A stretch of 64,000 bases of DNA. Origin: Burkholderia sp. OK233. Its GTDB lineage: Bacteria; Pseudomonadota; Gammaproteobacteria; Burkholderiales; Burkholderiaceae. The translations under genes and the position numbers were made by a program. Each line of letters starts with the position of its first letter. Position 1 is the first letter of the stretch. The notes beneath the pieces are model-generated. The model was given only the letters and a program-made list of their open reading frames with translations. It made no database searches and was not told where the DNA came from. Location: positions 5,022,001 through 5,086,000 of the forward strand of contig NZ_OCSR01000001.1 of NCBI RefSeq assembly GCF_900230185.1, read 5' to 3'. This document shows, piece after piece, positions 35,535-44,794 of the stretch.

Positions 35535-36533
35535 TCAGAGAGGGTCGGTACGACGCCATTGAAGAGGCGACATCGCAAACCGACTTTTGAAAGCGCGACT
35601 GAACGCAGCCTCAGATTTGTAACCGACGCGCCGCGCGAGTTCAGAGATAGGTGCGCGGCCATAGCGCAATAGCTCTGCGGCGCAATCAAGTCGCCAAGCG
35701 GTCAAATAGGCCATGGGAGCTTGACCGACGATGCGTTGATAACGATCCGCAAACGCGGAACGAGAAAGATTTGACAGTTTGGCGAGATCCGTGACGTTCC
35801 AGTCGCGGCCAGGTTCGGCGTGCATCGCCGACATCGCCTTGCTGACACGCTGATCAATCGCACCCGACAACCACCCACGACCAACCTCGCCCCCCGACGC
35901 CCAGGTGCGCAGCAATTGCACAAAGATGACATCGAGCAAGCGGGAAACCATCGCGACCGCGCCAGCGCGAGCCGTCAGTGCTTCATCAAGGATGAAGTGA
36001 CAGCTAAGTTCAAGCCATTCAAACGGTCGATCGCGCAGACCTTTCAATACGATCACGGGTGGCAGGACTTCGAGCACCCGGCGCGCCAGCATGCCGTCAA
36101 ATCCAAAGTCGCCACAGAGCCAGGTCGTATCGCCATGGCCAAGTACAAGGCGTTCCCGGTCGTATTCACGTTTGGCAAGATCAAGAAGAGAACGGGCATT
36201 CCGTCCACGTTGGTCCGAAATCGTATGACCATGGCCGTGCATCAGCATCACAAGATCTCCCTGCGACGCAAGAAACACGTCGTCGAGGCCGTCGACGGAA
36301 ATTACGACGGATCCGCTGCGTACGATGTGCAAGCGATGTTTGCCCGCAGGAAAGTGAATACCGAATGGTGCCGTTGCCGCACAGGTAAACACGGTATTTC
36401 CACGAACCCGGATGAGTTCGAGAACGTCCGACAGTGGGTCACGCTGCAACGCAAAAGGATCGTTCTGAACGTCGGCGTCGATCGGCACTCGAGCATGAGA
36501 ATCCCGATTATTTGTCATTGAATCGCGTGGCAT
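35535..36533 (-). CDS. AraC-family transcriptional regulator (cupin type)
   Basis: 332-aa regulator. The N-terminal half is a cupin-like effector domain (FPAGKHRLHIVRSGSVVISV, then a central HGHGHTISD) of the Cupin_6 type. The C-terminal 100 residues hold the AraC double helix-turn-helix (VTDLAKLSNLSRSAFADRYQ and ISELARRVGYKSEAAFSRAF) ending in MSPLQWRR. Two starts are possible: 36533, with AGGG close before it, and 36518. It converges on the TonB receptor and diverges from the hydrolase at 36723. In many Burkholderiales such regulators control the divergent oxidoreductase or hydrolase. Confidence 0.88.
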   Translation of the reverse strand: MPRDSMTNNRDSHARVPIDADVQNDPFALQRDPLSDVLELIRVRGNTVFTCAATAPFGIHFPAGKHRLHIVRSGSVVISVDGLDDVFLASQGDLVMLMHGHGHTISDQRGRNARSLLDLAKREYDRERLVLGHGDTTWLCGDFGFDGMLARRVLEVLPPVIVLKGLRDRPFEWLELSCHFILDEALTARAGAVAMVSRLLDVIFVQLLRTWASGGEVGRGWLSGAIDQRVSKAMSAMHAEPGRDWNVTDLAKLSNLSRSAFADRYQRIVGQAPMAYLTAWRLDCAAELLRYGRAPISELARRVGYKSEAAFSRAFKSRFAMSPLQWRRTDPL

Positions 36534-36722
36534 CCCTTGATGTTACGGAACCGGTGTGAATTTGAAGTGTTGGCCTTGAGAGAGGACGATACCTCAGAGT
36601 GAGCGAGTTGTTCACAACGCCGCCCTCGACTGGCGTTTCAGCAAAGAAATCCGGGGTTGCCGTCATGGGTTCACGCGCCTCCCGTTGATACGATGGACAC
36701 CCTGTTCATTGGGGTAATCATC

Positions 36723-37499
36723 ATGGCAAAGACCTTCCTGCTGGTACACGGTGCATGGGTGACTACCGATAGCTGGACCGGATTTCGCGAATTCATTCAA
36801 GCACAGGGCCATGATGTTGTCGTACCGCCATGGCCCTATATGGTGGGGTCAGTTGAAGCGCTGCGGCACAGTCCTGACTCGCGACTATCGTCATTGACAA
36901 TCAAGAGTCTTGTCGATCACTTCGAGGAGCATATTCGCTTGCTGCCCGAGGCGCCGATATTGGTAGGGCACTCTTTCGGTGGATTAATCGTCCAAATGCT
37001 GCTCGATCGTGGTTTGGGTAGAGCTGGCATCGCAATCGACGCTGGCCCACCGAGAGGTGTTCTTCCGAGCCTTACGGCCATCCGGTCAGCACTCCCAGTG
37101 TTGCTGGCCTGGCGTGGCTGGTCGCGTATCCTTTCCATGTCGTTCAAAAGCTTTTCAACAACGTTTGCGAATACCCTGCCGCTTTCTCAGCAACAGGAAA
37201 CGTTTGATCGGTACGTCGTGCCTGCACCCGGGCGGATCTATTTCCAGGCAGCCCTGGGCGTCGGAAATGCCGTCAAATTCAACAATCCAAAGCGCGCTCC
37301 GCTATTGCTGATCGCCGCCGCTAAAGATCGAACGTGCACGCCTTCGATGGTGCGCGCGATGTATCGAAAGCACAGTCAAGCCCCAGCCCGGACGGACCTC
37401 CTTGAGTTTCCCAGCCGCAGTCACTGGCTGATCGCCGAACCGGGATACGAAGACGTGGCCGCTGCAATCCTCAAGTGGACTGATGTCAACGTGGAATGA
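36723..37499 (+). CDS. Alpha/beta hydrolase
   Basis: 258-aa soluble alpha/beta hydrolase. It begins MAKTFLLVHGAWVTTDSW with the oxyanion HGAW motif. The nucleophile elbow is GHSFGG at about residue 85 and the likely catalytic His lies in FPSRSHWLIAEPGYED near the end; the acid is probably in AAAKDRTCTP. The start at 36723 follows TGGGGTAATCATC. An upstream ATG at 36693 would add ten residues. It is divergent from the AraC gene, its probable regulator. Family members act on small esters, epoxides or lactones; the substrate is not deducible. Confidence 0.87.
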   Translation: MAKTFLLVHGAWVTTDSWTGFREFIQAQGHDVVVPPWPYMVGSVEALRHSPDSRLSSLTIKSLVDHFEEHIRLLPEAPILVGHSFGGLIVQMLLDRGLGRAGIAIDAGPPRGVLPSLTAIRSALPVLLAWRGWSRILSMSFKSFSTTFANTLPLSQQQETFDRYVVPAPGRIYFQAALGVGNAVKFNNPKRAPLLLIAAAKDRTCTPSMVRAMYRKHSQAPARTDLLEFPSRSHWLIAEPGYEDVAAAILKWTDVNVE

Positions 37500-37756
37500 C
37501 CGGGCGGCTAACGGCGCCAGTGTCACTCAAGTGCTGATCGCAACGCGAAACTCGCCCGTGCCGTAGCCCACACCTTTAGCAGGATTCAGAAAGCGCTCAG
37601 GACTTTTAAGGTCCACCTGCGTCAACATGCACTCCATCTTGAACTCACTTCTGGTGCGGCATCGCGCCCATTCATCGAGGAGTCTTTTATGCCGCACGGC
37701 TCATTTTCACCCGTTGCCATCGTGGTCGCGGGATCGCGCCGGCCAGGCACGCAACC

Positions 37757-37945
37757 ATGAGCGCGCTGTCCAGATCCGCGGGACGCCTGCTGGGAGCGCT
37801 CGGCGCAACCGCGCTCGGCGTCGCCTTTTTCTTTTTCATCATCGGCGTGTTCGGCCAGCTCACCTCGGTTATCGCGCTCGCACTATTTATCGTCCTCACC
37901 CTGGCGATCTCACGGCGCGGCCAAACCGAACGGAGGCAGCCGTGA
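37757..37945 (+). CDS. Small membrane protein preceding the cytochrome oxidase genes
   Basis: 62-aa protein with two predicted membrane helices (about 10-32 and 36-52: LGVAFFFFIIGVFGQLTSVI, ALALFIVLTLAIS) and a basic tail (SRRGQTERRQP). Its TGA overlaps the GTG start of cioA (GTGA), so translation is coupled. No family is recognised. The overlap and codon use indicate a real gene, possibly an assembly or stability partner of the oxidase. Confidence 0.65.
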   Translation: MSALSRSAGRLLGALGATALGVAFFFFIIGVFGQLTSVIALALFIVLTLAISRRGQTERRQP

Positions 37946-39354
37946 GCTTCGATCCCACCATCCTCGCTCGCATCCAGTTCGCGTTCACTGTCAGCTTCCA
38001 CATCATCTTTCCGACGATTTCCATTGGACTTGCCGCGTTTCTGGCCATCATGGAAGGCCTGTGGCTGAAGACCCGCGACCCGCTCTATCTGCAGATCTAC
38101 CGCTTCTGGCTCGGCATCTTCGCCATGGGCTTCGGTGTGGGTGTCGTCACCGGTGTCGTCCTCTCGTTCGAATTCGGTCTCGCCTTTGCAAAGTTCGGAC
38201 AAATGGCCGGGCCGGCTATCGGTCCAATGATCGGACTGGAGGTTCTCACCTCCTTTTTCCTGGAAGCCGGGTTCCTCGGCATCATGCTGTTCGGGCTCAA
38301 CCGGGTTGGACCGAAGCTCCACTTCTTCGCCACCTGCATGGTCGCACTCGGCACCTTGCTGTCGGCATCGTGGATTCTGTCGGCCAACAGCTGGATGCAA
38401 ACCCCCGACGGCATTACGATCGAACATGGCCGGGTGGTGGTCACCGACTGGCTGAAAGTGATCGTCAACCCGTCCTGGCCCTACCGCTTGCCACACATGC
38501 TGATAGCGGCCTACATCACAGGCTCGTTCCTGGTCGCCGGCGTCGGCGCCTGGTATCTCCTGCGCGGCGAACATCAAGCATTCGGACGCCGGACAGTCTC
38601 GATCGGCCTCACCTTCGCCACCGTGTTGATCGGCTGCCAGGTGTTCGTCGGCGATATGCTCTACGGGAAGATGCTGGAGCATCAGCCTGCCAAGATGCAG
38701 GCTGCTGAAGGCTTCTGGGAGAAACAGTCGCAATCGCCCGCGCCCTATTACTGGTTCATCGTCCCCGATCAGCAGAACCAGCGCAATCGCTTCGCGCTGG
38801 GCACGCCTTATCTCGGGAGCATCTGGCTGACCCATAGTCTGAACGGCCGGGTCGAAGGATTGAAAAACACGCCGCGCGACCGGCAGCCGGTCATGGGCTG
38901 GGTGTTCTATGGCTTCCGGACGATGTATGGCCTCGCCATCATCATGTTCGGCTTGTGTATCGCGTCGCTGTGGCTGCGCTGGCAGGGCCGGCTCTTCACC
39001 ACACGCTGGTTCCTGCGCGCGCTCGTGGTGATGACGCCATCCGGCGTGATCGCGACACTCGGCGGCTGGTACCTTGCCGAGACGGGCCGTCAGCCCTGGG
39101 TGATCTACAACATCCTGCGCACGGCCGACGCCGTCTCGCCTGTCCCGCCAGGCGTGCTACTCTCGACGCTGATAGCGTTCGTCTGCATCTACGCGCTTTT
39201 CATGACGGCTTTCCTGATCTTCACCTTCCGCATGATTCGTCGCGGCCCGCAGACGGCACCGTCTGAACCGGTGTCCACCGGCTCGCTCAAGCATGCGTTG
39301 AAGCCCGCTGTGATGAATGATCCCGCCGGCCGCAACCCGGCACCCGTGGAGTAG
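37942..39354 (+). CDS. cioA: Cytochrome bd-type quinol oxidase subunit I (CioA/CydA)
   Basis: 470-aa nine-helix membrane protein that oxidises quinol and reduces oxygen at a haem-only site. The N-terminus VSFDPTILARIQFAFTVSFH and the axial His in SFHIIFPTISIGLA match the family; the second haem ligand lies in SWPYRLPHMLIAAY. The Q-loop between helices 6 and 7 is short, the feature of the cyanide-insensitive CioA branch. The GTG start at 37942 has CGGAGG upstream and overlaps the stop of the small membrane protein. The track to earlier starts is not supported. cioB follows after 5 nt. Confidence 0.93.
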   Translation: MSFDPTILARIQFAFTVSFHIIFPTISIGLAAFLAIMEGLWLKTRDPLYLQIYRFWLGIFAMGFGVGVVTGVVLSFEFGLAFAKFGQMAGPAIGPMIGLEVLTSFFLEAGFLGIMLFGLNRVGPKLHFFATCMVALGTLLSASWILSANSWMQTPDGITIEHGRVVVTDWLKVIVNPSWPYRLPHMLIAAYITGSFLVAGVGAWYLLRGEHQAFGRRTVSIGLTFATVLIGCQVFVGDMLYGKMLEHQPAKMQAAEGFWEKQSQSPAPYYWFIVPDQQNQRNRFALGTPYLGSIWLTHSLNGRVEGLKNTPRDRQPVMGWVFYGFRTMYGLAIIMFGLCIASLWLRWQGRLFTTRWFLRALVVMTPSGVIATLGGWYLAETGRQPWVIYNILRTADAVSPVPPGVLLSTLIAFVCIYALFMTAFLIFTFRMIRRGPQTAPSEPVSTGSLKHALKPAVMNDPAGRNPAPVE

Positions 39355-39359
39355 CCGCC

Positions 39360-40352
39360 ATGAATCTGCCGTTGCTCTCCGCGCTGTTCACCGCCTTCGC
39401 ACTGTTGCTCTATGTCCTGCTGGACGGCTTCGATCTGGGCGTGGGCGCACTGCTCCTTGCACAGTCCGACGAACGGCTGCGCGACCGCATGGTCGATTCG
39501 ATCATGCCCACCTGGGACGGCAACGAGACCTGGTTGATCATGGCCGGTGTGGCGCTGCTCGCCGCCTTCCCTATCGCCTATGGCGTGCTGCTTCCGGCGT
39601 TTTATATACCGTTGATCGTCATGTTGCTCGCGCTTGGGCTGCGCGGCGTTTCGTTCGAGTTCCGCTATCAGGTCGAGCACGGCCGAAGCTTCTGGGATGT
39701 TACGTTCGGTGTCGGCTCGATCGTGGCCGCCCTGATGCAGGGGGTGATCGTCGGCGGACTCATCCAGGGGGTGGCCGTCGATGGTGAGCGTTTCAGCGGC
39801 AGCGTATTCGATGTCTTCCAGCCCTTCCCTGCGCTGACGGCCATCACCTTGCTCGCCGGTTATGTTGTCCTTGGCGCCGCCTGGCTCCATTTGAAGGCGA
39901 CCGCACCGCTGCGTGAATTTGCGCAGCGCTGCCTGCGCCTGGCGGCGCCGGCCTTTGTTTGCCTCGCGGTCGCGACCTGTGCCACTGCCGCGTGGGTTCA
40001 ACCCGGCATCCGCACGGCCTGGGCGGCGCACACGATCGCGCTGACCGTGATCTCCGTTCTGTTTGCCGCCACGGCTGCCGCCCTTCTGCGGGCGATTGGC
40101 GGCCGCGTCGACGGACGTCCGTTCTTTCTGGCGCTGGCTCTGTTCGTGTTGGGCGTGGCGGGCCTGGGTTTTGGCATCTTCCCGGACATCGTGCCTTTCC
40201 GTCTCACGCTCTGGGCTGCCGCATCGTCGACCCTCAGCCATGTCTTCCTACTGGTGGGCGCGATGATTGTCACGCCGGTCGTGCTGGCTTATTCTGCCTT
40301 CGCTTACCGCACGTTTCGCGGCAAGACGCCCGAGGCGGGATGGGAAGCATGA
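39360..40352 (+). CDS. cioB: Cytochrome bd-type quinol oxidase subunit II (CioB/CydB)
   Basis: 330-aa membrane protein, the partner of CioA. It begins MNLPLLSALFTAFALLLYVL and contains the family hallmark LLDGFDLGVGAL and the WDGNETWLIMAGVALLAAFP segment. It has eight to nine helices. It starts 5 nt after the cioA stop, and its own stop overlaps the following small ORF (ATGA). Co-translation with cioA and the DUF2474 protein is expected. Confidence 0.93.
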   Translation: MNLPLLSALFTAFALLLYVLLDGFDLGVGALLLAQSDERLRDRMVDSIMPTWDGNETWLIMAGVALLAAFPIAYGVLLPAFYIPLIVMLLALGLRGVSFEFRYQVEHGRSFWDVTFGVGSIVAALMQGVIVGGLIQGVAVDGERFSGSVFDVFQPFPALTAITLLAGYVVLGAAWLHLKATAPLREFAQRCLRLAAPAFVCLAVATCATAAWVQPGIRTAWAAHTIALTVISVLFAATAAALLRAIGGRVDGRPFFLALALFVLGVAGLGFGIFPDIVPFRLTLWAAASSTLSHVFLLVGAMIVTPVVLAYSAFAYRTFRGKTPEAGWEA

Positions 40353-40462
40353 GCCCCCGCGCCCGACGTCTGAGCTGGTTCGGCGGTCTCTATCTGGCAG
40401 CCGTGGTTACGCTGCTTCTCGTCACCGCGGTGATGCATGTGGTCTTGCGGCTCGTCACGTGA
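40349..40462 (+). CDS. DUF2474-like small subunit of the bd-type oxidase
   Basis: 37-aa single-helix protein: MSPRARRLSWFGGLYLAAVV followed by TLLLVTAVMHVVLRLVT. A basic N-terminus and one membrane helix match the DUF2474/CydX-like tiny subunits encoded after cydB or cioB. In studied systems these are needed for oxidase stability. It starts inside the cioB stop codon (ATGA overlap). It is too short for most gene callers. Confidence 0.72.
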   Translation: MSPRARRLSWFGGLYLAAVVTLLLVTAVMHVVLRLVT

Positions 40463-40495
40463 TCGCCACCTGTCAAACACGGATAGGCCGTTGCA

Positions 40496-42100
40496 ATGAG
40501 TGACACTGCCCTGCCGACCTCGATGCCGGCTTCGCCCATGGCGGCACTCACCATGTCGCCGGCGCATACGCGCCTTCTGCTCATGGGCCTTGGTCTCGCG
40601 ACCGGGATGGAGTTCTATACGTTCGACAGCATGAACCTGGTGCTGGCCGATCTGACTGGCACGCTAGGCGTATCGGCAGACGAAGCAAGCTGGCTGCTGA
40701 CGGTCTACAGCTGCGCGCTGTTTCTCGGCGTACCTGTCTCGGTCTGGATGGCCGGGCACTACGGCTACAAACGCTTCCTGATCTCGACCATCGTCGTGTT
40801 CGCGATCGCATCGATGGGTTGTGCGATATCCCCGAATCTCGAGTCGATGCTGATCTGGCGCGCCATCCAGGGGCTGGCCGGGGCCGGCCTGGTCGTATGG
40901 TGGCGCGCAAGCATCTACGTACTGATGCCCAAACCTCAGCGCAGCCCGTCATTGATGAAGGCATCCACGCTGCTCTATCTGTCAAGCGCTGCGGGGCTTC
41001 TGATCAGCGGCTATATCACGGACCATTTCAACTGGCGGCTGATCTTTCTGCCGAATCTGTTGTACGCGGCCGGCGCGATATGGCTGCTGGCCCGCTACTT
41101 TCCGACACTTCCGCCCCCCGCCTCCGACCGCGTGATCCAAACCGATTGGCTCGGCATTGTCCTCCTCGCCACGGCGCTGATTTCGCTTCAGATCATCCTC
41201 AATCGCGGTGAAATCGACGACTGGTTCGGATCCTTCCATATTCGCGTGCTAGCCTGGACGGGCGGTGCGGCCCTGCTTCTCTTCATTGTATGGCAGGCGA
41301 GTCCGGCGAATCGAACGCCGCTCCTCTGGCTCGGTCTGCTGCGTGACCGCTACGTATTGTCGTCCGCGCTGATCGGTGTCTTCACCGGCATGATCCTGTC
41401 GGGCAGCCTGTTCGTTCTGCCCGAGTTTCTGCGCAATCTTTCAACCCATACCCATAGCGCGACGCAGACCGGACAGATCATTTGCGTCTATGCGTTGACC
41501 GCGGCGGCCATCCGGCCGCTCATGGTCGGTCTTATCGCGCGAATCGGCCAACGCAAAACGATCGTGATCGCGCTCGTCATGCTGATCGCGTCGATGGTCC
41601 TGTTCAATCGGCTGTTGACGACGGACACACCCGGCTATTACTACGTTGTTCCACTGATTCTTTACGCCTGCTGCCTGTCGCCGTTGTTGCCCGCAGTGGG
41701 TAGCGGCACGGTGGCGAGAATCGAGCAGAACAAGCTGCTCGACGGCGTCTCCCTTTACATGACCTTCAGGCAGTTCGGCGCGTCGCTCGGGGTCGCGCTG
41801 CTGACCATTCTCATCGGGCATCGCGAGACACTTCATTCATCGCGCCTGTTCGAACATCTGCGCCACGACAATCCAGTCACGCAAGACTGGCTCTCGTCGG
41901 TAAGCGCAACGCTGGTCGCGCGCGGCGGTTATTCTCCATTCGAGAGCCAGCGCGCGGCGGTAAGAATTCTCGCGGAAGCAGGCGCGCACCAGGCTGCCAC
42001 GCTCGCCTACGCGGACGCTTTCGCCTTCATGGCAGCGGTTGGTGTCGTCGCACTGTGCCTCGTCCCCATCATTCCGCCGACCCCGGTAGTCAAAAAATAA
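40496..42100 (+). CDS. MFS drug efflux transporter (DHA2/EmrB type)
   Basis: 534-aa inner-membrane transporter with 14 predicted helices. DHA2 features include LTVYSCALFLGVPVSVWMAG, the motif A-like loop GHYGYKRFLI and motif C in helix 5 (the AAGLLISGYI region). It starts 34 nt after the DUF2474 gene and runs directly into the EmrA-like adaptor and NodT-type outer-membrane factor, so it is the pump of a tripartite efflux system. The substrate is unknown. Being in one transcription unit with a cyanide-tolerant oxidase hints at respiratory inhibitors as substrates. Confidence 0.9.
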   Translation: MSDTALPTSMPASPMAALTMSPAHTRLLLMGLGLATGMEFYTFDSMNLVLADLTGTLGVSADEASWLLTVYSCALFLGVPVSVWMAGHYGYKRFLISTIVVFAIASMGCAISPNLESMLIWRAIQGLAGAGLVVWWRASIYVLMPKPQRSPSLMKASTLLYLSSAAGLLISGYITDHFNWRLIFLPNLLYAAGAIWLLARYFPTLPPPASDRVIQTDWLGIVLLATALISLQIILNRGEIDDWFGSFHIRVLAWTGGAALLLFIVWQASPANRTPLLWLGLLRDRYVLSSALIGVFTGMILSGSLFVLPEFLRNLSTHTHSATQTGQIICVYALTAAAIRPLMVGLIARIGQRKTIVIALVMLIASMVLFNRLLTTDTPGYYYVVPLILYACCLSPLLPAVGSGTVARIEQNKLLDGVSLYMTFRQFGASLGVALLTILIGHRETLHSSRLFEHLRHDNPVTQDWLSSVSATLVARGGYSPFESQRAAVRILAEAGAHQAATLAYADAFAFMAAVGVVALCLVPIIPPTPVVKK

Positions 42101-42111
42101 GGAGCGCGGCC

Positions 42112-42168
42112 ATGCAAAACCTGTCTGTTCCAAACCCTATCCACTCGCCCGGCCGGAGGCAGCGATGA
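42112..42168 (+). CDS. 18-codon coupling ORF before the adaptor gene
   Basis: MQNLSVPNPIHSPGRRQR, with AAGGAGCGCGGCC directly before the ATG and its TGA overlapping the start of the adaptor gene (ATGA). It has a better ribosome-binding site than many real genes here. It may be a leader that couples translation, or chance. Confidence 0.3.
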   Translation: MQNLSVPNPIHSPGRRQR

Positions 42169-43286
42169 GCGAAGCGCCACCGGTTCAAAAGCCGGCCCCC
42201 CCGCCGCCCTCCGCCATTGCGCCGCCGGCGCCCCCGCCGCCTGACAATCGACGCTGGCTGATCCTCGGCCTGCTTGCGCTGATCGTCCTGTTGGCGATCG
42301 CCGCGTATTTCCTGGTGCCAGGCCTGTACGAGACGCAGACAGACGACGCCTATATCGACGCGCATCTGGTCTCAGTCATCCCCAAGGTCCCGGCTTACGT
42401 GCAGACCCTTCATGTCAACGACAACAGCAAGGTTACAGCCGGCGATCTCCTCGTCGAACTCGACCCGCGCGACTATGTCGTTCAGGTGGATCTGGCCCGT
42501 GCCAATGTCGCGGCGACCGTTGGCAAGCTGGAGGAGGCGCGCAATCAGGTCGCGGTGGCCGACGCCAATATCGGCCAGCAAAAGGCAGAACTTGACGTTG
42601 CCCGCGCCAATGCGAAACTTGCCGTCGCCAATCTGGCGCGGCTGCAATCCGTCTCCGATGTGCGCGCCGTGTCATCGGAGCGCGTCGATGAGGGGAAGGC
42701 GGCCGCTGACGGGACGCGGGCTTCCGTGACTGCGGCCCAGGTCAAGGTCGATGCATCACAGGCGCAAGCGACGCTTGCACGCGCCCAGGTGAAAACGGCC
42801 CAGGCTTCGGTCGCTCAGGCTCAAGCCATGCTCGCGCAAGCGACGCTCAACCTCTCGTACACGAAGATCTATGCAACCGAGTCCGGCAGCGTCGCAAACA
42901 AGAGCGTCGAACAGGGTAACTTTGTGCAGCCCGGACAAACGCTATTGTCGGTGGTCCCGGACAAGCTCTATGTGATTGCGAACTACAAGGAAACGCAATT
43001 GACCCACGTCAGACCCGGCCAGTCGGTCACGATCTTCGTCGACGCGTTTCCGGATTTGCGGCTGCGCGGCCATGTCGACAGCATCCAGCGCGGGACCGGC
43101 TCGCACTTCGCGCTTCTACCGCCGGAAAATGCAACGGGCAATTTCGTGAAGGTGGTGCAGCGCGTGCCGGTGAAAATCGAACTCGATAACCCTGGGGAAG
43201 CACTTAAATTGATCTCGCCAGGCATGTCTGTCGAAACGGAAATCTTCGTCAGGGAGCGCCCGGCATGGCTCGGCTTCGGGAACTAG
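42165..43286 (+). CDS. HlyD/EmrA-family membrane fusion protein
   Basis: 373-aa periplasmic adaptor. A Pro-rich cytoplasmic N-terminus is followed by one membrane helix (about 28-50: WLILGLLALIVLLAIAAYFL). The biotinyl-lipoyl motif begins TDDAYIDAHLVSVIPKVPAY. A long coiled-coil hairpin (about 100-230; Ala/Gln-rich AQATLARAQVKTAQASVAQA) and a beta-barrel domain (SYTKIYATESGSVANKSVEQ) follow. CGGAGGCAGCG precedes the ATG. It links the EmrB-like pump to the outer-membrane channel encoded next, with which it overlaps by 22 nt. Confidence 0.92.
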   Translation: MSEAPPVQKPAPPPPSAIAPPAPPPPDNRRWLILGLLALIVLLAIAAYFLVPGLYETQTDDAYIDAHLVSVIPKVPAYVQTLHVNDNSKVTAGDLLVELDPRDYVVQVDLARANVAATVGKLEEARNQVAVADANIGQQKAELDVARANAKLAVANLARLQSVSDVRAVSSERVDEGKAAADGTRASVTAAQVKVDASQAQATLARAQVKTAQASVAQAQAMLAQATLNLSYTKIYATESGSVANKSVEQGNFVQPGQTLLSVVPDKLYVIANYKETQLTHVRPGQSVTIFVDAFPDLRLRGHVDSIQRGTGSHFALLPPENATGNFVKVVQRVPVKIELDNPGEALKLISPGMSVETEIFVRERPAWLGFGN

Positions 43287-44794
43287 CAGCAGCGCAGCCG
43301 GCGAGCCATCGTCGTGAGCGGGGACGGCGTATCGCCATACTTGCCGCTAGCGTCGCGGCATCGGCTGGACTCCTCGTGGCTTGCACCGTGGGGCCCGACT
43401 ATGTGCCGCCAAAGCCAGCGATGCCTGCAAGCTTTACGGAACATACCGGAGCGGCAACGAGCGCGGTCAAAGGACCGCAAACTTCGGACGACGCCTGGTG
43501 GAAAAGCTTTGGCGACGCAACGCTCGATTCGTTGATGGCCGACGCGCTGCAATCCGCGCCCGACCTGGCCGTTGCCCAGGCGCGCATAAGCGAAGCGCGA
43601 GCCTTGCGCGGCATCGCCGGAGCAGACCAATACCCAACCGCCGACGTCGGCGCCAAATACGATCGCACGCATGGTAGCGCCAATGTGCCGGTTGGCGTGC
43701 CGCCCGGCGGCCTCGGTCCGGGCGCTAACGGCAATCTATGGCAGGCCGGTTTCGATGCTTCGTGGGAGATCGACGTATTCGGCGGCAAACGTCGCGGCGT
43801 CGAGGCAGCCGATGCGTCGTATCAGGCCACCGTGGCCGACCTTGGCGACGTCGAGTTGACATTGCTCGCAGAGGTCGCGCGCAACTACATTGAGTTACGC
43901 GGCGTGCAGCGGCAACTCGCCGTCGCGCGTAACAATTTGTCCATTCAGCGGGACTCGCTCTCGCTGACCCGGTCGCAGTTCGACGCGGGCCTCGCGTCGC
44001 GTCTCGATGTACTGCGTGCGCAGGCTCAAGTCTCCGATACGGAAGCCGCCATCCCGACATTCGAGGCGGACGAACGCGCGTCCATTTATCGCATTGGCGC
44101 GCTGATCGGGCATCCGCCGGAACAACTGCTTGCCCAACTGGATATGCCGCAAGCGATTCCTTTGGCAGTGGTGGACGTGCCTGTCGGCCTCCCGTCCGAC
44201 CTTCTGCGCCGCCGGCCGGATATCCGGGCGGCCGAACGCCGGATTGCCGCCGCGAACGCCCGTATCGGCGTCGCTCAGGCCGATCTGTATCCGCACTTCT
44301 CGCTGACCGGCGTTGCGGGCCTGGAGAGTCTGAACGCATCGACGTTTCTCACCGCGCCGAGCCGCTATTTCTCGATCGGTCCGAACATCAGTTGGCTCAT
44401 ATTCGATGCGGGTAAGGTCCGTTTCGAGATGCACGCCGAAGAGGCGCGGACCGATCAGGCCGCGGCCGTGTACCAGCGGACAGTTCTGGGAGCGTTGCGC
44501 GATGTCGAGACTGCGCTCGTGTCTTATGCGCAGTCACAAGTGCGGCATGAGCGGCTGGCTTCCGAGGTCACCGCCGACCGTGAGGCTGTGAGTATCGCGA
44601 CGCGGCTCTACCGGCAGGGGCTCAATGACTTCCTCTCCGTGCTGGACGCCGAACGCTCGTTGTACGCCGCAGACGACAAGCTGGCGCAAAGCGATCGTGA
44701 TACGGCGCTTGCGCTCGTCGCGCTTTACAAATCGCTGGGTGGCGGCTGGCAGGAAACAACCGACGCCTCCCACGTCGCCACGCAGCAACCCTGA
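43265..44794 (+). CDS. NodT-family outer-membrane efflux lipoprotein
   Basis: 509-aa TolC-like channel. The signal region IAILAASVAASAGLLVACTV ends in a lipobox-like LVAC, so it is probably lipid-anchored as in OprM/NodT. It contains WWKSFGDATLDSLMADAL and the repeated outer-membrane efflux domains (LPSDLLRRRPDIRAAERRIA is the diagnostic motif). It overlaps the adaptor gene by 22 nt. Its last 70 nt overlap the 3' end of the convergent regulator gene at 44725. Confidence 0.92.
   Translation: MARLRELAAAQPASHRRERGRRIAILAASVAASAGLLVACTVGPDYVPPKPAMPASFTEHTGAATSAVKGPQTSDDAWWKSFGDATLDSLMADALQSAPDLAVAQARISEARALRGIAGADQYPTADVGAKYDRTHGSANVPVGVPPGGLGPGANGNLWQAGFDASWEIDVFGGKRRGVEAADASYQATVADLGDVELTLLAEVARNYIELRGVQRQLAVARNNLSIQRDSLSLTRSQFDAGLASRLDVLRAQAQVSDTEAAIPTFEADERASIYRIGALIGHPPEQLLAQLDMPQAIPLAVVDVPVGLPSDLLRRRPDIRAAERRIAAANARIGVAQADLYPHFSLTGVAGLESLNASTFLTAPSRYFSIGPNISWLIFDAGKVRFEMHAEEARTDQAAAVYQRTVLGALRDVETALVSYAQSQVRHERLASEVTADREAVSIATRLYRQGLNDFLSVLDAERSLYAADDKLAQSDRDTALALVALYKSLGGGWQETTDASHVATQQP

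Noticed and set aside
37627..37941. N-terminal extension of the cioA open frame
   Set aside because: The real CioA start is recognisable at 37942 (VSFDPTILARIQFAFT), and the extension overlaps the 62-aa gene in another frame.
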